NCBI GenBank assembly: GCA_030648515.1
Contig: JAUSHK010000005.1
Coordinates: 226,895-278,130 of the forward strand
Direction: 5' to 3'
DNA length: 51,236 nt
Source of the DNA: Candidatus Jorgensenbacteria bacterium
GTDB taxonomy: Bacteria; Patescibacteriota; Minisyncoccia; UBA6257; GWB1-50-10
A program made the translations under genes and the position numbers. Positions 8,769 through 16,727 of this stretch are shown here, in pieces. The notes beneath the pieces were generated by a model. The model was not told the origin of the DNA, searched no databases, and saw nothing but the letters and a program-made list of their open reading frames with translations. Each line of letters begins with the position of its first letter. Within the stretch, counting starts at the first letter, position 1.

Positions 8769-9200
8769 TTATGGGCAGGTGGTCGCCGAATTTCCAGGTT
8801 CAGTAGTTTCTGTTTTTGTCGTGCCAGCGCTATCTACGCAATAGTATTTACTACTATCACTCGCAAGTTTCGAATACGCCGCGTATGCCGTTGTAGGATT
8901 TAAAGTTATGACCAACGCGCCGCCCTGGTTAGTAATATCAGTTGAAATCTTAGAAATATTCGTTTCGGTTGTCTTTACATTAGAATACGGGCTTGAACTC
9001 CCCGGATCATAGAGCGTTTCCGCGATTGCGCGCACTTGGTTAACATCTGAAACTATCCTCGCGTCTTTCGCTTTGTTTCTCGCTGGACCAAGCGCCGAGA
9101 GCACGGTTGCCGAGAGAATGCCGATAATCGCGACCACGACGAGCATTTCAATGAGCGTGAATCCTGAGCTTTCCGAATGAACGTTATTTTTGAAAAACAT
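8769..9200 (-). CDS. pilA: Major type IV pilin (prepilin)
   Basis: The 143-residue prepilin has leader MFFKNNVHSESSG, the cleavage motif GFTLIEMLVVVAIIGILSA and a helical region with ARNKAKDARIVSDVNQVRAIAE. The C-terminal domain has one Cys pair (YYCVDSAG...ATTCP) that could form the D-region disulphide. The ATG at 9200 is preferred because an upstream in-frame GTG at 9248 lies inside the -10 box of a well-formed promoter. Having its own promoter suggests it is the highly expressed major subunit. Confidence 0.88.
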   Translation of the reverse strand: MFFKNNVHSESSGFTLIEMLVVVAIIGILSATVLSALGPARNKAKDARIVSDVNQVRAIAETLYDPGSSSPYSNVKTTETNISKISTDITNQGGALVITLNPTTAYAAYSKLASDSSKYYCVDSAGTTKTETTEPGNSATTCP

Positions 9201-9238
9201 ATGAATTAGAACTTTTTTTCGACTTTGTTCTTTGTAGT

Positions 9239-9268
9239 AGTATAGCACACCGATTTTAATAGTGTCTA
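9239..9268 (-). promoter_or_regulatory. Promoter of the major pilin gene
   Basis: On the minus strand, TAGACA (plus 9263-9268) is separated by 18 bp from TATACT (plus 9239-9244). The -35 overlaps the last codons of pilC. The predicted start is near 9232, giving a 5' UTR of about 30 nt without a clear Shine-Dalgarno sequence. Confidence 0.65.
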
Positions 9269-10471
9269 AAATGTCTGTGTGAGCGAGTAGAGCGGCAAAA
9301 GTATTGCGGCAAAGAGAAGCGCCACGAGTCCGCCGATTATTACGAGAAGCGCCGGCTGGATAAGCTCAACAAGGTTCCCTACTTTATCCTCCACCTGCCT
9401 GCGATAATAGTCGCTGATTTTTGAAAGCAGCATTTCGAGCCGGCCAGTTGATTCTCCGATTGCAATAAGCTGGGAAACGAGCGGAGGGAAGTACTGGGCG
9501 TTCTTTAATGCCTGCGAGAGCAATTCTCCTTTCCGGATGCTCTGCGCGGCCTCGCGCAGGGTGTCCCGAAAAACAACGTTTCCGACCGTGTGCGATGAAA
9601 TTTCAATTGCTTGCGGGATGGTAAGGCCTCCTTGTATTAAAACGCGGGCGGATTCCGCAAATCGCGAAAGGTAGAGATATTGGAAGAGCGTTCCAAAAAG
9701 CGGAATGCGCAAACTTATCTCGTTAAAAATCACTTTGCCTTCTTTTGTCTGCGCGTAATCAATAACGAGAAAAACGCCGACAACAAGCGCGATTAAAACC
9801 GCGAACCACCAATGCGAAATGAAAGTTCCCACGGAAATAAGCACCGATGTCGCGAGCGGAAGCGCTATTTTTGACTCAAGGAAAATCGGCGTGATTTGCG
9901 GCAGTACCACGGTGACCATTATGACGACAACAATGAAAAACAAAACGATGACGAAAACTGGATAGATGAGCGCGTTTTTTACTTTTCCCGTCAGGATTGA
10001 CTGGTTTTCAAGATAATCCGCTAAAAATTCCAAAACTTGGCCGAGACGTCCGGTTACTTCCGCCGACCGTACCATGTTCGTGTAAAATTCCGAAAACACG
10101 TTCGGGTGGCGCGAGAGCGCCTGCGACAGAGTGAGGCCGGCATCAACGTCGCCCGCGACATCCGCAATCACCAGTTTTAAGACAGGCTTTGTGGTTTGCT
10201 GGTAAAGCGAGCGAAGGCTGTCGCCCAACGGTACCTGCGAAGCGAGCAGTGTTGAAAACTGCCGCGTGAAAATCATGAGGTCGGACGTGGACGTGCGCTC
10301 AAAGAAATCCGAGATGCGCCGATACCATGCGTCGGTCTTCACCTCCTCAATACTTAAAACAAACAACGCGTGATTTAAAAGCACGTTTGTCGCCGCCTCC
10401 CGCGATGCCGCGTCAACTGTGCCAACCTGAAGTTCTCCTTCTTTAGTTCTTGCTTTATAACTAAACTTCAT
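9266..10471 (-). CDS. pilC: Type IV pilus inner-membrane platform protein PilC (GspF family)
   Basis: This 401-residue polytopic platform protein couples the PilB/PilT motors to pilin insertion. It contains two GspF domains, each with a helical bundle followed by membrane helices (ALIYPVFVIVLFFIVVVIMV, and near the end ALLVIIGGLVALLFAAILLPLYS). The motif GRLGQVLEFLADYLE and its second copy GRLEMLLSKISDYYRRQVE mark the repeat. A TGG-TATAAT element lies 7 nt upstream of the ATG, so it may be transcribed as a leaderless mRNA independent of pilT. Confidence 0.95.
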   Translation of the reverse strand: MKFSYKARTKEGELQVGTVDAASREAATNVLLNHALFVLSIEEVKTDAWYRRISDFFERTSTSDLMIFTRQFSTLLASQVPLGDSLRSLYQQTTKPVLKLVIADVAGDVDAGLTLSQALSRHPNVFSEFYTNMVRSAEVTGRLGQVLEFLADYLENQSILTGKVKNALIYPVFVIVLFFIVVVIMVTVVLPQITPIFLESKIALPLATSVLISVGTFISHWWFAVLIALVVGVFLVIDYAQTKEGKVIFNEISLRIPLFGTLFQYLYLSRFAESARVLIQGGLTIPQAIEISSHTVGNVVFRDTLREAAQSIRKGELLSQALKNAQYFPPLVSQLIAIGESTGRLEMLLSKISDYYRRQVEDKVGNLVELIQPALLVIIGGLVALLFAAILLPLYSLTQTF

Positions 10472-10478
10472 CCCGTTT

Positions 10479-10487
10479 ATTATACCA
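10479..10487 (-). promoter_or_regulatory. Extended -10 of pilC, leaderless spacing
   Basis: TGG followed by TATAAT on the minus strand ends 7 nt before the pilC ATG (10471). A start about 7 nt downstream of the -10 would fall at the ATG itself. Confidence 0.5.
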
Positions 10488-10530
10488 GTTATCCATTTCC
10501 ACGGCTTGCAAACTAACGCCTAGTTTTCTT

Positions 10531-11601
10531 TTATGATCTCTCTATCAATAAGCGCAACTCTGCGGGGTTCAATGAATGCAGCTCGCCTTCCTCAAGCGAG
10601 ATCTCTTTCCGTTTTATAAGTCCGACGAGTGAGCGGTTCAACGATATCATTCCCTCCTGTACGCTCGTTTCTATCACGAGATCAATTTGATAAATCTTGC
10701 GCTCGCGGATGAGGTTTCTGATGGCGGGATTCGTAAGCATGATTTCAACCGCCGGAATTCTTCCTCCGCCGAGCCGCGGCACAAGGCGTTGGGAAATTAT
10801 CCCGACGAGCGTCGAGGCAAGCTGGGATATAATCTGCCCCTGCTGCTCAGGAGAAAAACTATCAATGATGCGGTCAATTGTTTGCGCAGCCGAATTTGTG
10901 TGAAGCGTTGAAAATACAATGTGGCCGGTTTCCGCCGCCGTCATCGCGGTCGCAATCGTTTCCGGGTCGCGCATCTCGCCAATCATTAGTACGTCCGGAT
11001 CCTGCCGAAGAACAGCGCGGAGCGCGTCATGAAACGATGTTGTGTCTTGCCCGACTTCGCGCTGAGAAATAATGCAGCGGTCCTGCGCAAATTGGTATTC
11101 AATCGGGTCCTCAATCGTGATGATGTGGTCGTTGCGCGCGTGGTTCACTTCATCAAGAACAGCGGCAAGCGTAGTAGATTTCCCCTGCCCCGCGGGTCCC
11201 ACGACAAGCACGAAACCCTGCTGGAGCCGCGCGAAGTCGTGGAGTATCGTCGGCAAACCCAATTCATCAATCGTCCTTATCTGCGCCGGAATGAGACGCA
11301 GCGCCGCCGCCATAAATCCGCGCTGTAAAAATACGTTCACTCGGAAGCGCGCCTTATCTTCAAAGTTGTATGAAAAATCCAGCTGTTTCAGCTGCGAGAA
11401 ACGGAGCTTTTGCTCGTCCGAAAGCATCGCGAGCACTAATCCTTCCGTATCTTCTTTTGTAAGCACCGACTCTTTCGTGAGCGGAATGAGCACGCTGTCA
11501 ATCCTAATCGTTGGATATTTCCCCACGGCGATGTGGAGGTCAGAGGCGCTTTCTCGCGCTGTTATAAGCAATAATTCATTCAGTTTTTGTTTGTAGTCCA
11601 T
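10531..11601 (-). CDS. pilT: Type IV pilus retraction ATPase PilT
   Basis: This 356-residue hexameric ATPase depolymerises pili for retraction. The PAS-like N-terminal domain (ASDLHIAVGKYP) is followed by Walker A GPAGQGKSTTL, the Asp box with IITIEDPIEYQF, Walker B VLMIGEMRDPETI and the His box TGHIVFSTLHTNSA. I start at the ATG at 11601 (MDYKQKLNELL), 14 bp after pilB stops; a longer frame to 11724 would overlap pilB by about 100 bp and is not PilT-like. It shares its operon with pilB upstream and pilC downstream. Confidence 0.95.
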   Translation of the reverse strand: MDYKQKLNELLLITARESASDLHIAVGKYPTIRIDSVLIPLTKESVLTKEDTEGLVLAMLSDEQKLRFSQLKQLDFSYNFEDKARFRVNVFLQRGFMAAALRLIPAQIRTIDELGLPTILHDFARLQQGFVLVVGPAGQGKSTTLAAVLDEVNHARNDHIITIEDPIEYQFAQDRCIISQREVGQDTTSFHDALRAVLRQDPDVLMIGEMRDPETIATAMTAAETGHIVFSTLHTNSAAQTIDRIIDSFSPEQQGQIISQLASTLVGIISQRLVPRLGGGRIPAVEIMLTNPAIRNLIRERKIYQIDLVIETSVQEGMISLNRSLVGLIKRKEISLEEGELHSLNPAELRLLIERS

Positions 11602-11615
11602 TTTTAAATTAAATA

Positions 11616-13343
11616 TTATGTCGACTCCTGTATTACTTGTTCCAAAGAAACTTCGCCGAGGAGCGCTTTTATAACTCCGTCTTGACGCAATGTCATCATA
11701 CCTTGCCGCTTTGCTTCCGCCCATAGCTTTCCTTCCGTAAATCCGCTGCTTATAAGGTCGCCCAGTTCTGGCGTCATTTTGAAAATCTCAACGATTGCGA
11801 CGCGCCCTGACACTCCTTTCCCTTTGCATGTTTTGCAATCCGGCTTATTCCCTGTTTTGTACAGCGTGAACGGCGCCGAGGTTTGTTTTATGCCGACACG
11901 CGCTTCTTTAGGAAGTTCTTTGAGCGTTTCTTCAATAATTTCTTCCATTTCTTTTGCCGCCGTGAATTTTTCTTTGCATTCCGGACACAAGCGAAGCACA
12001 AGGCGCTGAGCAATCATAATATTGAGCGCCGAGGAAAGTAGGAACGGCGGGACGCCCAAATCAACGAGCCGCGGCGGTACGCCGATTGAATTATTCGTGT
12101 GGATTGTCGAGAGCACGACGTGGCCAGTCAAGGCCGCGTTCACCGCGAGGTTTGCCGTTTCAGAGTCGCGGATTTCGCCGACCATAATCACATCGGGGTC
12201 CTGCCGGAGAATTTGGCGGAGGCCCGACGCGAACGTGTATCCGATTTCCGGCTTCACCTGCGACTGGTTGATGCCCTCCATAAAATATTCAACCGGGTCC
12301 TCCAAGCTCACAACGTTTACCGTATCCTTATTGAGCTGCTGCATAATCGCGTAGAGCGTCGTCGTCTTACCGGATCCCGTAGGACCGCTTATTAAAATCA
12401 TGCCGTACGGGCGGCTCGTTCCTTCGCTGATGATTTTAAGATTGTAGTCGGAAAGCCCTAAACTGCTCAGTCCGCGGAGGCCCGTCTTCGGGTCAAGAAC
12501 GCGAATCGCGACTTTCTCGCCGGCTGGCGTCGGAAACGTGGCAACGCGGTAATCAATGTCGCGTCCGAATAAAAACGTACGGAAACGGCCGTCCTGCGGA
12601 ATTCTGTTTTCATCAAGCTTAAGTTTTGCAAGCACTTTAACGCGGGAAACAACCGGCTGAACAAGGCTCGACGGAAGCGATGCAACTTCTTTAAGGTCGC
12701 CGTCAGTGCGGAATCTAACGCGGAGGCGCGTGCGTTGCGGTTCTATATGAATGTCGGATGCTCCGGTTTCAACCGCCTGCCGCAACGTTGACGCAACGAT
12801 TTTAATAATAGGCGCGTCTTCCTGGCTTCCTCCCTCTTCGAGTTCCACCCCCTTGTCTTCTTTTGCATCTTTACCTATTTCGCTAACCGCCGCGGCAATC
12901 TCGTCTTTATATGGAGCGTACCGCCTCCACACCGCGTTTAAATCAGAGAGTGTTATGAGGTAGACGCCGAGACTCAGTCCGCTTTGCTTTGCGATGAATC
13001 TAAGCGCTTCCTGTGCCCGCTCGTCGTCCGGACGAAACATTCCGACAACAAGCATCCCTTGCCGCTTTTCAAGCGGCGCCACTTTGTATGTCGTTGACGT
13101 TTCCTGCGGGATAAGTTTCAGGACGTCATCAGGAATCGCCGCCGCGTTTACTTTTTTGTATGGCGCGCCGGTTAGTTCCGCTTTTACTTTCGCGATTTCA
13201 ACTTCGTCCCCCGCGTGCTCATCGTATAACAAATCTTCTGGCGGGCGGTTTGAATACTGAGCCGTTGAAAAAATTCGCGAAGCAACTGATTGCTCCACGA
13301 TTCCGCGTTCAACAAGCGCTTTGAATAGCTCTTGGTCTGTCAT
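11616..13343 (-). CDS. pilB: Type IV pilus assembly ATPase PilB (GspE family)
   Basis: This 575-residue motor powers pilus extension. An N-terminal GspE/MshEN domain (EQSVASRIFS, VAPLEKRQGMLVVGM) precedes the ATPase core with ASDIHIEPQ, Walker A GPTGSGKTTTLYAI, SLEDPVEYFM, Walker B VIMVGEIRDSETA and TGHVVLSTIHTNN. A Cys4 zinc site (CPEC...CKTC) lies in the C-terminal part, typical of extension but not retraction ATPases. It lies 4 bp after the small membrane protein and 14 bp before pilT. Confidence 0.96.
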   Translation of the reverse strand: MTDQELFKALVERGIVEQSVASRIFSTAQYSNRPPEDLLYDEHAGDEVEIAKVKAELTGAPYKKVNAAAIPDDVLKLIPQETSTTYKVAPLEKRQGMLVVGMFRPDDERAQEALRFIAKQSGLSLGVYLITLSDLNAVWRRYAPYKDEIAAAVSEIGKDAKEDKGVELEEGGSQEDAPIIKIVASTLRQAVETGASDIHIEPQRTRLRVRFRTDGDLKEVASLPSSLVQPVVSRVKVLAKLKLDENRIPQDGRFRTFLFGRDIDYRVATFPTPAGEKVAIRVLDPKTGLRGLSSLGLSDYNLKIISEGTSRPYGMILISGPTGSGKTTTLYAIMQQLNKDTVNVVSLEDPVEYFMEGINQSQVKPEIGYTFASGLRQILRQDPDVIMVGEIRDSETANLAVNAALTGHVVLSTIHTNNSIGVPPRLVDLGVPPFLLSSALNIMIAQRLVLRLCPECKEKFTAAKEMEEIIEETLKELPKEARVGIKQTSAPFTLYKTGNKPDCKTCKGKGVSGRVAIVEIFKMTPELGDLISSGFTEGKLWAEAKRQGMMTLRQDGVIKALLGEVSLEQVIQEST

Positions 13344-13347
13344 GATG

Positions 13348-13635
13348 TTACGGGCGAAATGGATTGCTTCGTCCAGCGGGCGGGAGAGAAGAAGGCGTGC
13401 TGTAATCTTGAAGCAATTTGAATGTTGGAAGGTTTAATATGCTCGTCGGGTCTATGCTCGTATTTGAGAGCTGGCTCACATTTTGAAGAGTCGCAGGAGC
13501 AACTTGGTCAATAACGCCTGGGTTGCTGAAAAACACGTAGTATCCTCCGGCGAAAAGGAGAGCGACTATAATGACGCCCGCTGTGATGCCTATCCAGTTT
13601 ACCGGCCGTTTTTCTTCTTCAAGTAATATAGCCAT
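13348..13635 (-). CDS. Small single-pass membrane protein of the pilus operon (PilP-like?)
   Basis: This 95-residue protein has a cytoplasmic N-terminus (LLEEEKRPVNW), one transmembrane helix (about 15-36) and a Ser/Asn-rich external part ending PPAGRSNPFRP. It occupies the slot after pilM-pilN-pilO where pilP usually sits, and the terminal NPF motif recalls PilP-type lipoproteins, but there is no lipobox or clear homology. It is probably part of the alignment subcomplex; this is inferred from position only. Confidence 0.7.
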   Translation of the reverse strand: MAILLEEEKRPVNWIGITAGVIIVALLFAGGYYVFFSNPGVIDQVAPATLQNVSQLSNTSIDPTSILNLPTFKLLQDYSTPSSLPPAGRSNPFRP

Positions 13636-13686
13636 AGTGTTTAGTTAGTAGTTTGTAGTGGGTAGTTGGTAGGTTCCGGTTATTAG
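13636..13686. repeat. Intergenic low-complexity (CTAAC/CTACC) repeat
   Basis: The gap between the pilO and small-protein genes is a run of imperfect TAGTTGGTAG-like units (minus strand reads CTACC, CTAAC, CTACAA units). A very similar run occurs at 19347-19385, also between two minus-strand genes. Confidence 0.6.
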
Positions 13687-14265
13687 TTACTCCTGATAGT
13701 ACATCTCAACTTTTATATCCATTTGTTCCGGCCCTCCGGCGCGCTGCTGACCGTTTCCCTGCCCGAGCGCTGATTGGTATTTGAATTCCTGTACGTTTAC
13801 TATCCGCGCGTTTGTTTCAAAAAGCTGAAGAAATTGCCTCAGTGCTTCATAACTTCCCGCGGCGCCGAGCGTCACTTCAAGCACGCCGATTTTTTTGAAA
13901 AACGTGCTTGGTGCTGGACGCGACGCCGCCTCTTTAAATCCGAGCGACGTTAATGTCACGCCAGTCCGATTTGAAATCGCTTCAATTTGGCGAAGCGCAC
14001 TGATGGTGTCAACGCCGCTCGGTATCGCAAGCTCAACTTTCTTTTTCACGTCCTGCGCGTTCTGAAATTGCGAGAAAGCGCTTTGAACCTGGCCAATTGC
14101 GTCATTTTGATTTTTAAACAATGCCTCCTTCGTGCCCAGTTCCGCGCGCTTCTCGTTAACTGTTTGCATTTCGCCCTGAATAAACCACGAGTACGTTAGA
14201 AACGCCCCGAGAAAAAACACGCCCGCGAGCCCGATGCTTAAAATTCTTTTTGTTGATGCGCGCAT
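13687..14265 (-). CDS. pilO: PilO-like type IV pilus alignment protein
   Basis: This 192-residue inner-membrane protein has one N-terminal helix (ILSIGLAGVFFLGAFLTYSW), a coiled-coil stretch (EKRAELGTKEALFKNQND) and a ferredoxin-like periplasmic domain (LRQIEAISNRTGVTLTSLGF, then YEALRQFLQLFE). It follows pilM and pilN, the conserved order of the alignment subcomplex linking the inner-membrane platform to the wall. The assignment rests on topology and context as much as on sequence. Confidence 0.85.
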   Translation of the reverse strand: MRASTKRILSIGLAGVFFLGAFLTYSWFIQGEMQTVNEKRAELGTKEALFKNQNDAIGQVQSAFSQFQNAQDVKKKVELAIPSGVDTISALRQIEAISNRTGVTLTSLGFKEAASRPAPSTFFKKIGVLEVTLGAAGSYEALRQFLQLFETNARIVNVQEFKYQSALGQGNGQQRAGGPEQMDIKVEMYYQE

Positions 14266-14282
14266 AATGTGTAGTTTAAAAA

Positions 14283-14852
14283 TTACGGGGTAAGCGGCCG
14301 CTTAAAGAAATCGGGCGTAAATGTAATCGTAAACGAAAACCCGACGCCGCCTCCTTGGAGATTTACTTCATTGAGTACGACATCCTTCACGTTTTTCTGA
14401 TCCGCTTCAATAACCGCGATTTGCCGACTTAAGTCGCCCAATGTCGGCGCAAAACCCTTGAGCGCGACTTCTTGTCTTGGGGTGCTTATATCTGCTTCCG
14501 TGAAATACACCGGCGCGATAACGTTACGCTCAAGAAACGTGAATACGTTCGCAGTAAAGCTCCGCTTCTCAAGTACCGATTTTAAATTCACTACCTGCGA
14601 ATAGAAAGTAACAAACTCCTGTTGTTTTTGCGCGACGCTTGCCGCAAGCGTTTGGATTTGGCTGTCGGCGGCCGCAATCTTTCCATTAAGGTATCCTTCA
14701 TATCCGAACGCAAGGCCAAGTTCAATAAATATCGCGAGCGCGAAAATAATAAATGAAATGATAAGTACGCGCCACGGCGTTCCAATGGAAACCTGAGCAT
14801 CCGCAAACTGTTCGCGCATGCCTCCCTGTTGTGGAATAAATTGATCAGTCAT
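14283..14852 (-). CDS. pilN: PilN-like type IV pilus alignment protein
   Basis: This 189-residue protein has a cytoplasmic N-terminal segment (MTDQFIPQQGGMREQ) that in the family binds PilM, one membrane helix (LIISFIIFALAIFIELGLAF) and a periplasmic coiled coil and ferredoxin-like domain. The ATG at 14852 is chosen because it falls just after the pilM stop (14857); an extension to 14882 would overlap pilM and has no family support. Confidence 0.85.
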   Translation of the reverse strand: MTDQFIPQQGGMREQFADAQVSIGTPWRVLIISFIIFALAIFIELGLAFGYEGYLNGKIAAADSQIQTLAASVAQKQQEFVTFYSQVVNLKSVLEKRSFTANVFTFLERNVIAPVYFTEADISTPRQEVALKGFAPTLGDLSRQIAVIEADQKNVKDVVLNEVNLQGGGVGFSFTITFTPDFFKRPLTP

Positions 14853-14856
14853 TGTA

Positions 14857-15954
14857 TTACTGTGCGAAGAAACGCAGAGCAAGACCCGCGGCTACCGCAA
14901 GCTCCCTGTTTAAATACTGGAGCACCGGCTCAAGCTCCGGGCTGTACGCAAAGCGGTTCAGGATGGCGGGGACTATTGTGGTGAGGTTCAGCTGATTTTT
15001 TATATATTCCTCAATGCCCACGAGATTTGCCCCGCCCCCTACGATTGAAAGCGACTGAATTTTCATACCGCTCTTCTTTTCGTAGGTATCCCTCACGTGC
15101 TGTGCTTCTTGTATTATAACATCCAAAAATGGGTAGAGCGATGTTGATAACTCGTATTCGTTTCCCGATTTCGAAAGACCGCGCCGGCATTTCAAATCTT
15201 CCGCGCGCACCGTGCTTATTCCAAGGCTCCGGCTGATTGCCTGCGTAAGCGTCAGTCCGCCGTGGTCTGTTTGTCCAAGCTCATGCGGAATGCCTTTATG
15301 CACGACGGTTGCCGCGGATGATTCCCCGCCGATGTCAATGATAAGCTTCGGCGTTGCTATATCTCTTTCAAATGCACGCGCTAGCGAGCTTGTTTCAATT
15401 TCGAGCGCGACGAGTTTTAACCCAGCGGCGTGGAAGATGGATCGGTATCGCGCGATTAAATTATTTGGAATGCCGGTTATGAGTATGCGCTGGACCGGCT
15501 CGTGCTGGTCGTTTTCAAACTCTCCGATTTTCACCCAGTCAACCGTCACGTTCCCCGGCTCAAGCGGAATGTACTGCCTCGCTTGGAAAGAAACTGCTTT
15601 TGCAGTGTCCTCTGAGGACATAATCGGCATATCAATCGGCGCGAAAAATGCGCCGAAGGATGGAAGTGAAGCGACGACGCGATTCGTCTTTACGCCGGAT
15701 TCGCGGACAATTGTTTTTAAGAGCGGCACGATATCGCGTTCCGAGATTTTGAGCGAGCCCGTTTGAAGCGCCGCGTTTGCTCTCCGCAGATAATCTTTTG
15801 TTTCAAGGATGCCATATGAACTCACGGCAAGCGCGCCGCGTGTCCGCGACACTTCAATGAGTTTCACGGAAACCGTCCCGATATCAATGCCGAGCACGCG
15901 GTTCGATGAGAACGCGTTTTTGATATCATTTATAAAATCACTGAATACGCTCAT
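14857..15954 (-). CDS. pilM: Actin-like ATPase PilM
   Basis: This 365-residue actin/FtsA-fold protein is the cytoplasmic part of the pilus alignment complex. It has the phosphate-1 motif VLGIDIGTVSVKLIEV, the adenosine region IVGGGANLVGIEEYI and the PilM signature FQARQYIPLEP. The ATG at 15954 (MSVFSDF) is preferred over a GTG at 15972 that would run into the promoter region shared with comF. It is the first gene of the main pilus operon pilM-N-O-(P)-B-T. Confidence 0.95.
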   Translation of the reverse strand: MSVFSDFINDIKNAFSSNRVLGIDIGTVSVKLIEVSRTRGALAVSSYGILETKDYLRRANAALQTGSLKISERDIVPLLKTIVRESGVKTNRVVASLPSFGAFFAPIDMPIMSSEDTAKAVSFQARQYIPLEPGNVTVDWVKIGEFENDQHEPVQRILITGIPNNLIARYRSIFHAAGLKLVALEIETSSLARAFERDIATPKLIIDIGGESSAATVVHKGIPHELGQTDHGGLTLTQAISRSLGISTVRAEDLKCRRGLSKSGNEYELSTSLYPFLDVIIQEAQHVRDTYEKKSGMKIQSLSIVGGGANLVGIEEYIKNQLNLTTIVPAILNRFAYSPELEPVLQYLNRELAVAAGLALRFFAQ

Positions 15955-15974
15955 TAGTATTAATAATACCACGA
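15955..15974. promoter_or_regulatory. Compact divergent promoter region between pilM and comF
   Basis: Only 20 bp separate the two ATGs. Within it TATTAT (minus, plus 15963-15968) lies 8 nt before the pilM ATG and AATAAT (plus 15962-15967) lies 7 nt before the comF ATG. Both genes therefore probably give leaderless mRNAs from overlapping -10 boxes; the -35 regions would lie inside the opposite gene and are weak. Confidence 0.4.
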
Positions 15975-16718
15975 ATGAAGTGCTTTAAATTAAAAATTCG
16001 CGCAGTCGCGCATAGCATTCTTGATATTCTCTTCCCTCCTCAGTGCGCTGCGTGCGGAGTGAAACTTGCGAGCAGTTCCGCTACGGCAATATGCGAAACA
16101 TGTTTTTCAAAAATTCCCGCGCGGAGCGGCTTTATCTGTCCCGCGTGCGGACGCCGGCTTCCCGACATTCAAAATCTGTGCCATCGCGACGCCGGTTTTA
16201 TTCTCGCCGCCGCGACTGATTACGGAAATGCCGAGGCGCGCGAGCTTCTTCACGCGCTCAAATATAATCACATCCGTTCCGCGGCGCACCCGATTGCTGA
16301 AATCCTCGCGTATTACGTTACCGAACTCGTGCTTCATCACGGGCTCATTACCGCTGGCGCGCTTCTTGTACCGATACCGCTTCATCCGCGGAGAGAGCGC
16401 CTCCGCGGATACAACCAGGCGATGCTCGTGGCGCAAATATTCGCGTCAAAAATTTCTCCCGCCGATTTGCCTGTTGTCACGGACGCTCTCGCGCGCGTGA
16501 AACACACGCATTCGCAAACCGAGTGCGCGGATTATGCTGAGCGCGCGAAAAATATCGCGGGAAGTTTTGTGGTAAAAAATCCTGATACCGTTTTTGGAAA
16601 AACCGTCATTATATTTGATGATGTCTATACGTCCGGCGCGACTATGCGCGAGGCCGCGCGGGTGCTAAAACTCGCCGGCGCGAAAAAAGTTGTGGGCTTC
16701 GTGTTTGCGAAAGCGTAA
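15975..16718 (+). CDS. comF: ComF family phosphoribosyltransferase-like competence protein
   Basis: This 247-residue protein has an N-terminal double zinc ribbon (CAACGVKL...CETC, then CPACGRRL) and a C-terminal phosphoribosyltransferase fold with the PRPP-binding loop VIIFDDVYTSGATM. The basic helix RGYNQAMLVA is typical of ComF. In other bacteria ComF acts in DNA uptake during natural transformation; its placement divergent from the pilus operon fits a DNA-uptake role for these pili. It is convergent with the surface-protein gene at 16728, 9 bp away. Confidence 0.92.
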   Translation: MKCFKLKIRAVAHSILDILFPPQCAACGVKLASSSATAICETCFSKIPARSGFICPACGRRLPDIQNLCHRDAGFILAAATDYGNAEARELLHALKYNHIRSAAHPIAEILAYYVTELVLHHGLITAGALLVPIPLHPRRERLRGYNQAMLVAQIFASKISPADLPVVTDALARVKHTHSQTECADYAERAKNIAGSFVVKNPDTVFGKTVIIFDDVYTSGATMREAARVLKLAGAKKVVGFVFAKA

Positions 16719-16727
16719 CGGAATGAA

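Noticed and set aside
11602-11724. N-terminal extension of PilT
   Set aside because: It overlaps pilB by about 100 bp and adds 41 residues unlike any PilT; the ATG at 11601 gives the family length.
13636-13686. CRISPR-like repeat run
   Set aside because: Units are short and have no spacers; no cas genes are in the window.
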